Positions 45,129 to 53,631 are shown, counted from the stretch's first letter. The stretch: 64,000 bases of DNA from Pseudomonas sp. HMWF032 (GCF_003060885.1 NZ_QAIG01000002.1:118512-182511); one strand, 5' to 3'. Translations and numbers: made by a program. Notes: generated from the sequence alone by a model not told the origin.

Positions 45129-45590
45129 TTAGTTACTGCCGGTCGTCGCCTGCAGGCGTGCCAGTTCGGCCTTGAGGACGGCCATCTCAGCCTCCAGTTG
45201 CTTGACCCGCTCCTGCGCTTCGACCTGCTCGGTGACGTTCTTCTGGATGCCGATGTAGTAGGTCAGCTGATCAGCCTCATTGACCACCGGGGTGATCGAC
45301 AGCTCGTTCCAGAACACGCTGCCGTCCTTGCGGTAGTTGCGGATGATCTGCCGGCAGGGGCGGTGGGCTTTGACCGCCTCACGGATGGCATCCAGCCCGG
45401 CCTGATCGCGGTCGCCGGCCTGCAGGAAACGGCAATCCTGATAGAGAATGTCTTCGCTGGCGTAGCCGGTGAGCTTTTCGAAGGCGGGGTTGGCATAGAT
45501 CAGGATGTTGTCATCACCTTCCTGTTCGGCCACCACGATGCCGTCGTTGGAGGCGTTGATCACCAGTTGCAGCAGTTTGGCGTTGATCAT
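45129..45590 (-). CDS. Short LOV blue-light photoreceptor (PpSB1-LOV-like)
   Basis: 153 residues: a single LOV domain and a C-terminal coiled-coil helix (VTEQVEAQERVKQLEAEMAVLKAELARLQ), with no output domain. The LOV core has LYQDCRFLQ (adduct-forming Cys53), NYRKDGSVFWNELSITPV and YYIGIQKNVT (Gln116). Both residues sit at the numbers known for P. putida PpSB1-LOV. Arg54, Arg61 and Arg70, which hold the FMN phosphate there, are kept, but position 66 is Leu where PpSB1-LOV has Arg. Such proteins act by dimer rearrangement and probably by binding a partner; the nearby LitR-type regulator is the obvious candidate. Confidence 0.9.
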   Translation of the reverse strand: MINAKLLQLVINASNDGIVVAEQEGDDNILIYANPAFEKLTGYASEDILYQDCRFLQAGDRDQAGLDAIREAVKAHRPCRQIIRNYRKDGSVFWNELSITPVVNEADQLTYYIGIQKNVTEQVEAQERVKQLEAEMAVLKAELARLQATTGSN

Positions 45591-45702
45591 GAGGCGATTT
45601 CCCAGTCTATGTCGGCTGCATTCTAAAACATCCGGGCGGGCTGTCTACTTGCGGCATAATGCCGGGCTTATCGATTTGGTTCTGACTGTTTCGGAGTTCT
45701 GC

Positions 45703-46155
45703 ATGAAAATCGCCATTCTTTCCGGCTCGGTGTACGGCACTGCCGAGGAAGTTGCCCGCCACGCCGAGCGTCTGCTCAAGGCCGCCGGCCATGAGGCCTG
45801 GCACAACCCGCGCGCCAGTCTGGCGGATTTTCAGGCGTTTGCTCCTGAAGCCTTTCTGGCTGTGACCTCGACTACTGGCATGGGCGAATTGCCGGATAAC
45901 CTGCAGCCGTTGTACTACGCCATCCGTGATCATCTGCCGGCGTGGAGCGGCCTGCCGGGCGGGGTGATTGCCCTCGGCGACTCCAGCTATGGCGATACCT
46001 TCTGCGGCGGCGGCGAGCGGGTGCGCGAGCTGTATGCCGAGCTGGGCATTCGTGAGGTGCAGCCGATGCTGCGCCTGGACAGCAGCGAAAGCGTGACCCC
46101 GGAAGCCGACGCCGAGCCTTGGCTGGCGGACTTTATCGTGGCGTTGCAAGGTTGA
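45703..46155 (+). CDS. Flavodoxin
   Basis: 150 residues. The FMN-phosphate loop SGSVYGTAEEVA is at residues 6-17, and GDSSYGDTFCGGG at about 92-105 contributes the second flavin contact. It is a single-domain electron carrier. From memory P. aeruginosa has a flavodoxin of equal length near its folM-folE-folX genes. It is divergent from the LOV gene, with 112 bases between. It overlaps the cupin gene by one base (TGATG). Confidence 0.88.
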   Translation: MKIAILSGSVYGTAEEVARHAERLLKAAGHEAWHNPRASLADFQAFAPEAFLAVTSTTGMGELPDNLQPLYYAIRDHLPAWSGLPGGVIALGDSSYGDTFCGGGERVRELYAELGIREVQPMLRLDSSESVTPEADAEPWLADFIVALQG

Positions 46156-46622
46156 TGCACCCGCGCGCGCAGGAACTGATCACGGCGCTGCAGCTGCAGG
46201 CGCATCCGGAGGGTGGTTATTACCGCCGCCTGTACGAGTCGTCTGCGCAGCTGGACGGCGGCCGTCTGTGCGCCACGGCGATTATCTTTCTGTTGCCCGC
46301 CGGCGCGGTTAGCCGCTGGCACCGGGTGGATGCCGACGAGCTCTGGCATTTCTATGAAGGTGCGCCGCTGGAGCTGCTGCTGGCCGCGCAGCCCGATGCC
46401 GTGCGGTGCGCGCGCCTGGGGCCGGTGGCCATTGGCCAATTGCCGCAGCGCCTGGTGCCGGCGCATGCCTGGCAGGCGGCGCGCAGCACCGGGGCGTTTA
46501 CCCTGGTGGGCTGCACGGTGACGCCGGGTTTCGACTTTACCGGCTTTCAGCTGCTCAGCGATGACCCACAGGCCCGGCGCGACTGGCCCCTGCTCGCGCA
46601 GCTGCATCCCGAACTGGTTTGA
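46155..46622 (+). CDS. DUF985 cupin-fold protein
   Basis: 155 residues with EGGYYRRLYESS, LLPAGAVSRWHRVDADELWHFYEGAPLELLL and GCTVTPGFDFTGFQLL, the DUF985 (cupin_5) pattern. The His-x-Asp-Glu-x-x-His-like cluster in HRVDADELWHF could hold a metal. The function is unknown. It begins in the flavodoxin stop, so the two are translationally coupled. Confidence 0.85.
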   Translation: MHPRAQELITALQLQAHPEGGYYRRLYESSAQLDGGRLCATAIIFLLPAGAVSRWHRVDADELWHFYEGAPLELLLAAQPDAVRCARLGPVAIGQLPQRLVPAHAWQAARSTGAFTLVGCTVTPGFDFTGFQLLSDDPQARRDWPLLAQLHPELV

Positions 46623-46721
46623 CCTGCAAGGCCACCACGCTGGCCGCCAGAGCGACTCACCTTTGCGGCATCCCTCGCTAGACTCCTGGGCACTTCAATA
46701 ACAAAAGCCGAGGAATTCATC

Positions 46722-47504
46722 ATGACCGTTGCCCACGCACTGCCTGTTGTCAGCCTCAAGGATCAGGTTTCCGCAGCCGAGTGGCAGACCCGCGTAGACC
46801 TGGCCGCCTGCTACCGGCTGATTGCCCTGTATGGCTGGGATGATCTGATCTTCACCCACATCTCGGCGAAGATTCCTGGCAGCGAAGATTTCCTGATCAA
46901 CCCCTACGGGTTGATGTTCCATGAGATCACTGCCTCCAGCCTGGTGAAGATCGACCTGGCCGGCAACAAGCTGATGGACAGCCCGTTCGACATCAACCCC
47001 GCCGGCTACACCATCCACAGCGCCGTGCACGAGGTGCGCCACGATGTTGGTTGCGTGCTGCATATCCACACCCCGCAGGGGATTGCCGTTTCGGCGCAGA
47101 AGCAGGGTTTGCTGCCACTGTCGCAGCAGTCGCTGTTCGTTCTCGCCAGCCTGGCCTATCACGGCTATGAAGGTGTGGCACTGAACCATGACGAGAAGTC
47201 GCGGCTGCAGGCGGACCTGGGCGATAAGAACTTTATGATCCTGCCCAACCATGGCTTGCTCACCGCTTTCGGCAGCATTGCCGATGCCTTCCTCGGCATG
47301 TTCACCCTGCAGCGCGCCTGTGAGATTCAGGTGATGGCGCAGAGTGGCGGGGCGGAGCTGATCCATATCCCGCAACAGGTCCTCGACGGTGCCCGGGCGA
47401 TGATTGCCGGCGTGATGAAAAGTCCGCAGGGCATGGGCGGCGCTTTGCCGTGGCCGGCGCTGCTGCGCAAGCTGGATCAACAGATGCCAGGTTACGCCGC
47501 ATGA
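46722..47504 (+). CDS. Class II aldolase/adducin-family protein
   Basis: 260 residues. Metal-site histidines are visible in HDVGCVLHIHTPQGIAVSA and LPNHGLLTAFGS, with a LYGWDDLIFTHISAKIPGSEDFLINPYGLMFHEI start as in the adducin subgroup. Members are aldolases, epimerases or decarboxylases; the substrate here is unknown. It overlaps the alpha/beta hydrolase gene by four bases (ATGA), so the two form a unit with the DUF1569 gene. Confidence 0.86.
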   Translation: MTVAHALPVVSLKDQVSAAEWQTRVDLAACYRLIALYGWDDLIFTHISAKIPGSEDFLINPYGLMFHEITASSLVKIDLAGNKLMDSPFDINPAGYTIHSAVHEVRHDVGCVLHIHTPQGIAVSAQKQGLLPLSQQSLFVLASLAYHGYEGVALNHDEKSRLQADLGDKNFMILPNHGLLTAFGSIADAFLGMFTLQRACEIQVMAQSGGAELIHIPQQVLDGARAMIAGVMKSPQGMGGALPWPALLRKLDQQMPGYAA

Positions 47505-48412
47505 GTGCGCTGCCCGGTATCGCCCTTGAAGCCTGGCGCGCTCAGGGGCGTGACTTCAGCTTTAACGGTCAGCCTATTCGCTACTGGATGGCGGGCGACC
47601 CCGCTGCCGAGCCGTTGCTGCTGATCCATGGCTTTCCCACCGCCAGTTGGGACTGGCATTACCTGTGGGCGCCGCTGGCCGCGCGTTACCGGCTGATTGC
47701 TTGCGACATGCTCGGCTTTGGCGACTCGGCCAAACCCCGTGGACATGCCTACAGCCTGCTGGAACAGGCTGATCTGCAACAGGCGCTGCTGGTGCATCTG
47801 GGGATTGGTCAGCCAGTGCATGTGCTGGCCCACGACTACGGCGACAGTGTGGCGCAAGAACTGCTGGCACGGCATCAGGATGGGCGTGTCGCGCTGGCCA
47901 GCTGTGTGTTTCTCAATGGTGGGCTGTTTCCGGAAACTCATCATCCGGTGCTGGTGCAGAAGCTGCTGCTCAGCCCCATCGGCCCGCTGATCGGCCGGCT
48001 GTTCAGTCGTCAGAAACTGGCGCAGAGTTTTGCCAAGGTATTCGGCCCGCAGACCCAGCCAAGCGCCCGCGAGCTGGATGATTTCTGGAGCCTGATTGCC
48101 GCCCATAATGGTCCTGCGGTGATGCACCGCTTGATCCGCTACATGCCCGAGCGCCGCGTCAACCGTGATCGTTGGGTAGCCGCGATGCAGGCCACGGTGG
48201 TGCCGATGCGGGTGATCGATGGCGCAGTCGACCCGATTTCCGGGGCGCATATGGTGGCGCGTTACCGTGAGCTGATTGCCAAGCCGGACACTGTGCTGCT
48301 GGAGCAGATCGGCCATTACCCGCAGACCGAAGCACCGGATCAGGTGCTGGCGCATTACCTGCAATTCCGTGAACGGCTGGAGGCCAAACGATGCAACGAC
48401 GCACAGTTCTGA
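47501..48412 (+). CDS. Alpha/beta hydrolase with an aspartate nucleophile (epoxide hydrolase/dehalogenase-like)
   Basis: 303 residues. LLIHGFPTASWDWHYLWAPL holds the oxyanion loop; the nucleophile position, His-Asp-Tyr-Gly (Asp112 in VLAHDYGDSVAQ), is Asp, as in epoxide hydrolases and haloalkane dehalogenases, not the Ser of esterases; the catalytic His lies in QIGHYPQTEAP. The start ATG at 47501 overlaps the aldolase stop. The substrate is unknown. Confidence 0.87.
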   Translation: MSALPGIALEAWRAQGRDFSFNGQPIRYWMAGDPAAEPLLLIHGFPTASWDWHYLWAPLAARYRLIACDMLGFGDSAKPRGHAYSLLEQADLQQALLVHLGIGQPVHVLAHDYGDSVAQELLARHQDGRVALASCVFLNGGLFPETHHPVLVQKLLLSPIGPLIGRLFSRQKLAQSFAKVFGPQTQPSARELDDFWSLIAAHNGPAVMHRLIRYMPERRVNRDRWVAAMQATVVPMRVIDGAVDPISGAHMVARYRELIAKPDTVLLEQIGHYPQTEAPDQVLAHYLQFRERLEAKRCNDAQF

Positions 48413-48927
48413 AAGGTGCCGCCCTCGGCGGTGTGGCGGCTCTGGGCGCAGGCTTTTGGGCATTACCCAGTGGCGAGGCACCCGCTGCCCTGAGCCTGGA
48501 AGGCGCGCAGCAGGTGTTGGCCGGGCTGGTTGATAAACCGCTGTCGAGCGTAAAAGGCTGGAGCCCGGCTGAGGTGTTCAACCATTGTGCGCAGAGCATC
48601 GAGTACTCCATCAGCGGTTATCCCGAGCTCAAGCCCGGTTGGTTCCGCAGCAGCGTCGGCCCGCTGGCCTTTAGCGTGTTTGCTGCGCGCGGAGCGATGC
48701 GCCATCCGCTGAATGAGGCCATCCCCGGTGCCGCAGCGCTCAATTCGCCGGCCACATTGGCCCAGGCGCTGCAGCGTTTACAGCAAGCCTTCAGCGATTT
48801 CGCCGCATACCAAGGCGAACTGCAACCGCATTTCGCCTATGGCGCGCTCAGCCATGCCGACTACGCGCAAGCGCATGTGCTGCACCTGTACAACCACATG
48901 AGTCTGATCCGTATCGCCACTGCCTGA
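48391..48927 (+). CDS. DUF1569 protein with a Tat-type signal
   Basis: 178 residues. The N-terminus MQRRTVLKGAALGGVAALGAGFWALPSG has the twin-arginine and hydrophobic core of a Tat signal. The rest (SVKGWSPAEVFNHCAQSIEYSISGYPELKPGW and LHLYNHMSLIRIA) is the DinB-like DUF1569 fold, with His residues that could bind metal. It overlaps the hydrolase gene by 22 bases. The function is unknown; export of a folded metalloprotein is inferred. Confidence 0.8.
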   Translation: MQRRTVLKGAALGGVAALGAGFWALPSGEAPAALSLEGAQQVLAGLVDKPLSSVKGWSPAEVFNHCAQSIEYSISGYPELKPGWFRSSVGPLAFSVFAARGAMRHPLNEAIPGAAALNSPATLAQALQRLQQAFSDFAAYQGELQPHFAYGALSHADYAQAHVLHLYNHMSLIRIATA

Positions 48928-48963
48928 AACAGAAGCCCCTGAGCATTCGCCGCTGAAGCGCCG

Positions 48964-48999
48964 CCCACGACCTGCTGTCTGCTGACGATAAATCGTGGG
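48964..48999. repeat. REP-like inverted pair
   Basis: CCCACGA (48964-48970) and TCGTGGG (48993-48999) are perfect arms, and the right arm continues with GAGGGGCTTTCGGCTC, a near copy of the REP consensus seen at 63907. It lies in the 279-base gap between the DUF1569 gene and the SDR gene. I see no gene in the rest of that gap. Confidence 0.6.
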
Positions 49000-49206
49000 A
49001 GGGGCTTTCGGCTCTGGCATCCTGCTTCGCTCTACCTCCTGCATCCATGCAGCCGTAGCCGCGACAAACAGGCCACTTTTATGCGGTTGCCTTAGCGGAC
49101 TATCCCGCTGCTTTATTGCGCACCATTCAGCGCTGCTCGTGTCTATTGTGACCAGGGCACGTCTGCTGGACACTCGGCGCATTGTTAATCTGCCGAGGAG
49201 TGCTGC

Positions 49207-50118
49207 ATGAGCGACGCCATCCGTTTTCAAGATCAGGTTGTAATCGTCACCGGGGCCGGCGGCGGCCTGGGCCGTGCTCACGCGCTGCTGTTCGCCAAGC
49301 ACGGTGCCAAGGTGGTGGTGAATGACTTGGGCGGCAGCACCCACGGTGAAGGCGCCAATGCCTCGGCGGCGGATAAGGTGGTTGAGGAAATCCGCGCAGC
49401 GGGCGGCACCGCTGTGGCCAACCACGACTCGGTGACCGACGGCGAGAAGATCGTGCAATGCGCCCTGGATACCTTCGGTCGCATCGATGTGGTGGTCAAC
49501 AACGCCGGCATCCTGCGTGACAAGACTTTCCACAAGATGGAAGACGCCGACTGGGACCTGGTTTACAAAGTGCACGTCGAGGGGGCCTACAAGGTCACCC
49601 GCGCCGCCTGGCCGCACATGCGGGAGCAGGGTTATGGCCGGGTGATTTTCACCGCGTCCACCTCGGGCATCTACGGCAACTTTGGCCAGTCCAACTACGG
49701 CATGGCCAAGCTCGGCCTGTACGGCCTGACCCGCACCCTGGCCCTCGAAGGGCGCAAGAACAACATCCTGGTCAACGCCATCGCGCCTACCGGCGGTACG
49801 CGCATGACTGAAGGCTTGATTCCGCCGCAGGTGTTTGAGCAGCTCAAGCCTGAACTGGTCAGCCCGCTGGTGGTGTACCTGGCGAGCAATGCCTGCGAAG
49901 AAACCTCCGGCCTGTTCGAAGTGGGTGGCGGCTGGATGGGCAAAGTGCGTTGGGAACGCAGCCTGGGTGCCGGCTTCGACCCGCGCGAAGGCTATAGCCC
50001 GGAAGATGTGGCGGCCAATTTCGCGCAGATCTGCGACTTCGAAGGCGCCGCCCATCCGAAGGACAATATCGAAGCGATGAAAGAGATGATGGCCAACCTG
50101 CAGAAGTTCGCCCTTTGA
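49207..50118 (+). CDS. SDR-family oxidoreductase (peroxisomal-type 3-hydroxyacyl-CoA dehydrogenase-like)
   Basis: 303 residues. NAD loop VTGAGGGLGRAHALLFAKHGAKVVVNDLGG, NNAGILRDK, and the Ser/Tyr/Lys triad in FTASTSGIYGNFGQSNYGMAKLGLYGLTRTLALEG. The long C-terminus and the VNDLGG start resemble the dehydrogenase part of MFE-2-type hydroxyacyl-CoA enzymes. GAGGAG lies just before the ATG. It precedes a crotonase gene by 108 bases, so a two-step acyl-CoA or steroid-side-chain oxidation is likely. Confidence 0.88.
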   Translation: MSDAIRFQDQVVIVTGAGGGLGRAHALLFAKHGAKVVVNDLGGSTHGEGANASAADKVVEEIRAAGGTAVANHDSVTDGEKIVQCALDTFGRIDVVVNNAGILRDKTFHKMEDADWDLVYKVHVEGAYKVTRAAWPHMREQGYGRVIFTASTSGIYGNFGQSNYGMAKLGLYGLTRTLALEGRKNNILVNAIAPTGGTRMTEGLIPPQVFEQLKPELVSPLVVYLASNACEETSGLFEVGGGWMGKVRWERSLGAGFDPREGYSPEDVAANFAQICDFEGAAHPKDNIEAMKEMMANLQKFAL

Positions 50119-50181
50119 TTGCGCCACTCTGACGGGGAGATCGGTCAGCAGGCTGATTTCCACCGCCCAGGGCTTTAAGGT

Positions 50182-50217
50182 GAAGGCCGGCTAAATGCCG
50201 GCCTTCGGCATTTTAGG
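50182..50217 (+). terminator. Two mutually exclusive hairpins between SDR and crotonase genes
   Basis: Hairpin A: GAAGGCCGGC (50182-50191) with GCCGGCCTTC (50197-50206), a 10-bp perfect stem. Hairpin B: AAATGCCG (50193-50200) with CGGCATTT (50206-50213), followed by T and TAGG. They share bases and cannot form together. B looks like a short terminator; A would hide it. The region ends ten bases before the crotonase ATG and includes its ribosome site. Confidence 0.5.
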
Positions 50218-50226
50218 GAGCAGGTC

Positions 50227-50994
50227 ATGTGCGTCATCATCGAAAAGAACGGCCCGGTCACCATCTTGATCATCAACCGCGCCGAGGTGCGCAATGCAGT
50301 CGACCGGCCGACGGCTGAGGCGCTGGCCGCGGCATTGCGGGCTTTTGAAGCGGATGAACAGGCGCGGGTGGCGGTGTTGGCTGGCGCGGGCGGCACCTTC
50401 TGCGCTGGGGCTGATCTGGGTGCGGTGGCCGCAGGCGCTGAGCGTGCCAATCGCCTGGAAACCGAGGGCGACGGGCCGATGGGACCGAGTCGCATGCAGC
50501 TGAGCAAACCGCTGATCGCCGCCATCGAAGGTCACGCGGTGGCCGGCGGCCTGGAGTTGGCGCTGCTGGCCGACCTGCGGGTGATGGCCGATAACGCGGT
50601 GCTCGGGGTGTTTTGCCGGCGCTTTGGCGTGCCGCTGATCGATGGCGGCACCGTGCGGTTGCCACGGATTATCGGCCAGGGCCGCGCGCTGGATCTGATC
50701 CTTACCGGTCGCCCGGTGTTGGCTGAAGAGGCGCTGAGCATGGGCCTGGTCAACCGGGTGGTGGCAGCCGGTAGCGCGTTGGCTGCCGCGCAGCAACTGG
50801 CGCTGGAGATTGCCGGCTTCCCGCAGCGCTGCATGCTCGCTGACCGCGCCAGTGCCTATGCGCAATAGAACCTGCCGTTCGCTCAGGCCATGGCCAACGA
50901 GTTTGCGGGCGGCATGGCGGTGATTGCCAGCGGTGAAACCCAGGCCGGTGCGCAGCGCTTCAAGGATGGCAGTGGGCGGCACGGCACCTTCTGA
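50227..50994 (+). pseudogene. Crotonase/enoyl-CoA hydratase-family gene with an in-frame amber codon
   Basis: The frame runs 213 codons to TAG at 50866-50868, then 41 further codons in the same frame to TGA at 50992-50994. The joined protein (255 codons) is a full crotonase: ACD-type GAGGTFCAGADLGA oxyanion segment, AIEGHAVAGGLELALLADLRV, and the C-terminal FAQAMANEFAGGMAVIASGETQAGAQRFKDG typical of the family. Homologues carry Trp in YAQW at the interrupted place, and TGG to TAG is one base change. Its normal job would be hydration or isomerisation of an enoyl-CoA. The truncated form lacks the C-terminal helices needed for trimers. Confidence 0.82.
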
Positions 50995-51003
50995 GCCGCG
51001 TGT

Positions 51004-52542
51004 TTACGGCTTGCCTGGAATCCCGTATTTGCGCAGGCGCATAGCAATCGCGCTGTGCGAGGTGTGCAGGCGGGTTGCCAGTTGCCGGGTGGAGGGGTGG
51101 CTGGGGTAGAGCTTTTCCAGCAGATTCTTTTCAAACTCGGCCACTGCCGCTTCCAGGCTGCTGACTTCGCCCTCGGCCTGTTGCGCGGCCACGGCGGTAC
51201 CGGCGATATCCAGATCATCGATTTGCACCAGATTGCTTTCGCAGATCGCCGCCGCGCGGAAGATCACGTTCTGCAGCTGGCGCACATTGCCTGGCCAGCG
51301 ATTACCTAGAAGCGCCGGGTAGGTGTCCGGCGTCAGGCGGCAGGGCAGGCGCTGGATCTGTGCGCAGGCCTGCTGCATAAAGTGCCGCGCCAGCAACAGG
51401 ATGTCCTGGCCGCGCTCGCGCAGGGGGGGCACTTCCAGCTTGAGTACGTTAAGGCGGTAGAACAGATCCTCACGGAACGCGCCTTCGCCGACCATTTTTT
51501 CCAGATCGCGGTGGGTGGCGCTGAGGATGCGCACATTGACCTTGACCTCACGCTCGCCGCCGACCCGGCGGAAGGTGCCATCGCTTAAAAAGCGCAGCAG
51601 CTTGGCCTGCAAATAGGGCGACATTTCGCCGATTTCATCGAGGAACACCGTGCCCTGGTTGGCCAGCTCCAGCAGCCCTGGCTTGCCGCCGCGCTGGGCG
51701 CCGGTAAAGGCACCGGGGGCGTAGCCGAACAGCTCGCTTTCGGCGAGGTTCTCCGGCAATGCCGCGCAGTTCAGCGCCAGAAACGGCGCGGTGCGCCGCA
51801 TGCTGATAGCGTGACAGGCGCGCGCTACCAGCTCCTTGCCGGTGCCGGTTTCGCCCTGAATCAGTAGCGGTGCATCGAGGGTAGCGACGCGCTGGGCGCG
51901 GGTTTTCAGGTTGCGAATCGGTGCGGAGTCACCCAACAGCGAGTCGAAACCCTCGGCGTGATCATGGTGCAGCGCCGCCAGGCGTTCGCCCATGCGGCTC
52001 GGCGCGTACAGGCTGAGCAGGCCGCCGGCCAGGTGCCGCGCGCTGCCGTCGACACCTTCGGTGATTGGTTGCGCATCCAGCAGCAATGCTTGGCCTTTGA
52101 GGGTGACTTCACGCATCGGCAGACGGAAGCCCTGGTCGAGCAGTTCCACTTCCAGCGGGTTGTCAGCGAACAGCTCACTGATGCCCAGCCCCTCGGGCTG
52201 TTGGCCGCAGAGCTCAATCAGCGCCGGGTTGGCCAGCAGCACACGGCCCTGGCTGTCGACCGCCAGCACCGGGTCGGTCATGGCCGCGAGCAGGGCATCG
52301 AGCTGCAGGTGACGGCGCTGGCCGGGGAGGATGTCGACAATGGTCACGGCCTGCACGCCACGTACCTTGAACAACGCCTCGCGCAGTTCATCAAGCACCT
52401 CGGGGCTTAAGGTTGGGGCGTCGATATAAACGTTGGGCGGCACCATCTCCACCGCATCCAGGTTGAGGTTGCGCCCGCCGAGCAGGGCCAGCACTTCCTG
52501 GGTGATGCCAACGCGGTCGATAAAGGTGACGTGAATACGCAT
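51004..52542 (-). CDS. Sigma54-dependent activator with ACT, PAS and Fis-type HTH (TyrR/GcsR type)
   Basis: 512 residues. Order: ACT domain (RIHVTFIDRVGITQEVLALLGG, residues 1-70), PAS (about 78-190), AAA+ (about 205-440; GETGTGKE, GAFTGA, GTVFLDEIGEM), and a C-terminal HTH (RQLATRLHTSHSAIAMRLRKYGI). The intact GAFTGA means it can open sigma54 promoters, unlike PhhR/TyrR. The N-terminus resembles, from memory, the glycine-responsive GcsR, but no glycine-cleavage genes are adjacent. It converges on the crotonase gene with nine bases between stops. Confidence 0.87.
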   Translation of the reverse strand: MRIHVTFIDRVGITQEVLALLGGRNLNLDAVEMVPPNVYIDAPTLSPEVLDELREALFKVRGVQAVTIVDILPGQRRHLQLDALLAAMTDPVLAVDSQGRVLLANPALIELCGQQPEGLGISELFADNPLEVELLDQGFRLPMREVTLKGQALLLDAQPITEGVDGSARHLAGGLLSLYAPSRMGERLAALHHDHAEGFDSLLGDSAPIRNLKTRAQRVATLDAPLLIQGETGTGKELVARACHAISMRRTAPFLALNCAALPENLAESELFGYAPGAFTGAQRGGKPGLLELANQGTVFLDEIGEMSPYLQAKLLRFLSDGTFRRVGGEREVKVNVRILSATHRDLEKMVGEGAFREDLFYRLNVLKLEVPPLRERGQDILLLARHFMQQACAQIQRLPCRLTPDTYPALLGNRWPGNVRQLQNVIFRAAAICESNLVQIDDLDIAGTAVAAQQAEGEVSSLEAAVAEFEKNLLEKLYPSHPSTRQLATRLHTSHSAIAMRLRKYGIPGKP

Positions 52543-52563
52543 GGAAACGGGCGGCCGACTGGT

Positions 52564-53631
52564 TTACAGGTGCGCCAGTATGCCCGGTCTGCGGGGCTTA
52601 GTTAAATCTGTCGACTCGCCAGCGACCTGTTGTTGGTAGGCTTTCGGCGACAGGCCAAACCAGCCCTTGAAGGCTTTGTAGAAGGCGCTTGGCTCGCTGA
52701 AACCCAGTTCACGGCTGAGCGCCTCGACTCTACAACCGGGTTGCTGCAGACGTTGCAGTGCGTGTTGGCGGCGCACCAGGGTCAACAGGTCTGAGAAGCA
52801 GCAGTCTTCTGTGCGCAGGTGCCGGTGCAGGGTTTGCCGGCTGATGGCCAGGTGCCGTGCTATCCCGTCTGCCGATAGATCACCGCTGAGCAGGTTCTGC
52901 TCGATCAACTGCAGCACCTGCAGGCGGGTGCTGTGCTGTGTGGGCAACTGGGCCTGGATGGCACTCACGCGTTGCTGCATCAGGTCCTTGAGATAGGCAT
53001 TGGCCCCCAGCACGGCTAGCTGTAGATCGCTCTCCAGCAGGTCGAGGTAATCGAAGGTCTCGGCAAAGCGTGGTGGCACCCCGAACACCTGTCGATAGAT
53101 CGCTGGGGGCGCCAGTGGTGTATGACGAAAACCGACCGCTTGCGGCATCAGTCGCACTCCCGTGAGCTGACGCGCCCAGCACAGTGCGGAGCTGAGGCTG
53201 TGCTCGCTGACGACGGGGTGGCCGAGTAGCGGCGCATTGAACAGGAAGTGGATACGCACCCGCCCGGCAAGTGATTCAACGCGCAGGTTTTCGCCCTCGC
53301 TCATCACCGGGATAAAGCGGCGAAACAGCTCAATGGCCTCGCCCAGCGTGGCGCTCTGCGCGGCCAGGTGGGCAACCGGTCCGCGGGTGTGCAGGCCGCG
53401 CTGCTGGCCAACCAGCAGGCCAATCTCCGCGCGTGCCCCCCGACTGGCGGCGCGCTGCCAGAGGTGCAAGGCCCAACGCACCGGCACGCGCATTTCCAGG
53501 TTTTTCAACTGCTCGAGCTCGACGCCCAATTCGTCCAGGTCATCCGGGCCGGCCAGGTCGAATCCCTGCAGTGACAGGTACAGATCGAGCAACTGTGAAG
53601 CGGTTGCGCTAGGTGTGTGGGTCAGTGGCAT
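52564..53631 (-). CDS. AraC-family regulator
   Basis: 355 residues, with an N-terminal arabinose-binding-like domain of the OruR/ArgR subtype (LPLTHTPSATASQLLDLYLSLQGFDLAGPDDLDELGVELEQLKN) and a C-terminal pair of HTHs, visible in GDLSADGIARHLAISRQTLHRHLRTEDCCFSDLL and LSRELGFSEPSAFYKAFKGWFGLSPKAYQQQ. It is divergent from the long-chain acyl-CoA synthetase gene, with a 158-base gap. That gene is its likely target. The effector may be a fatty acid (inference). Confidence 0.88.
   Translation of the reverse strand: MPLTHTPSATASQLLDLYLSLQGFDLAGPDDLDELGVELEQLKNLEMRVPVRWALHLWQRAASRGARAEIGLLVGQQRGLHTRGPVAHLAAQSATLGEAIELFRRFIPVMSEGENLRVESLAGRVRIHFLFNAPLLGHPVVSEHSLSSALCWARQLTGVRLMPQAVGFRHTPLAPPAIYRQVFGVPPRFAETFDYLDLLESDLQLAVLGANAYLKDLMQQRVSAIQAQLPTQHSTRLQVLQLIEQNLLSGDLSADGIARHLAISRQTLHRHLRTEDCCFSDLLTLVRRQHALQRLQQPGCRVEALSRELGFSEPSAFYKAFKGWFGLSPKAYQQQVAGESTDLTKPRRPGILAHL

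Noticed and set aside
35344..50994. Amber recoding or suppression as the reason for the two in-frame TAG codons
   Set aside because: TAG is the normal stop of other genes here (for example pgm, sfsA and the second Crp/Fnr gene), and no suppressor tRNA or pyrrolysine genes are seen.
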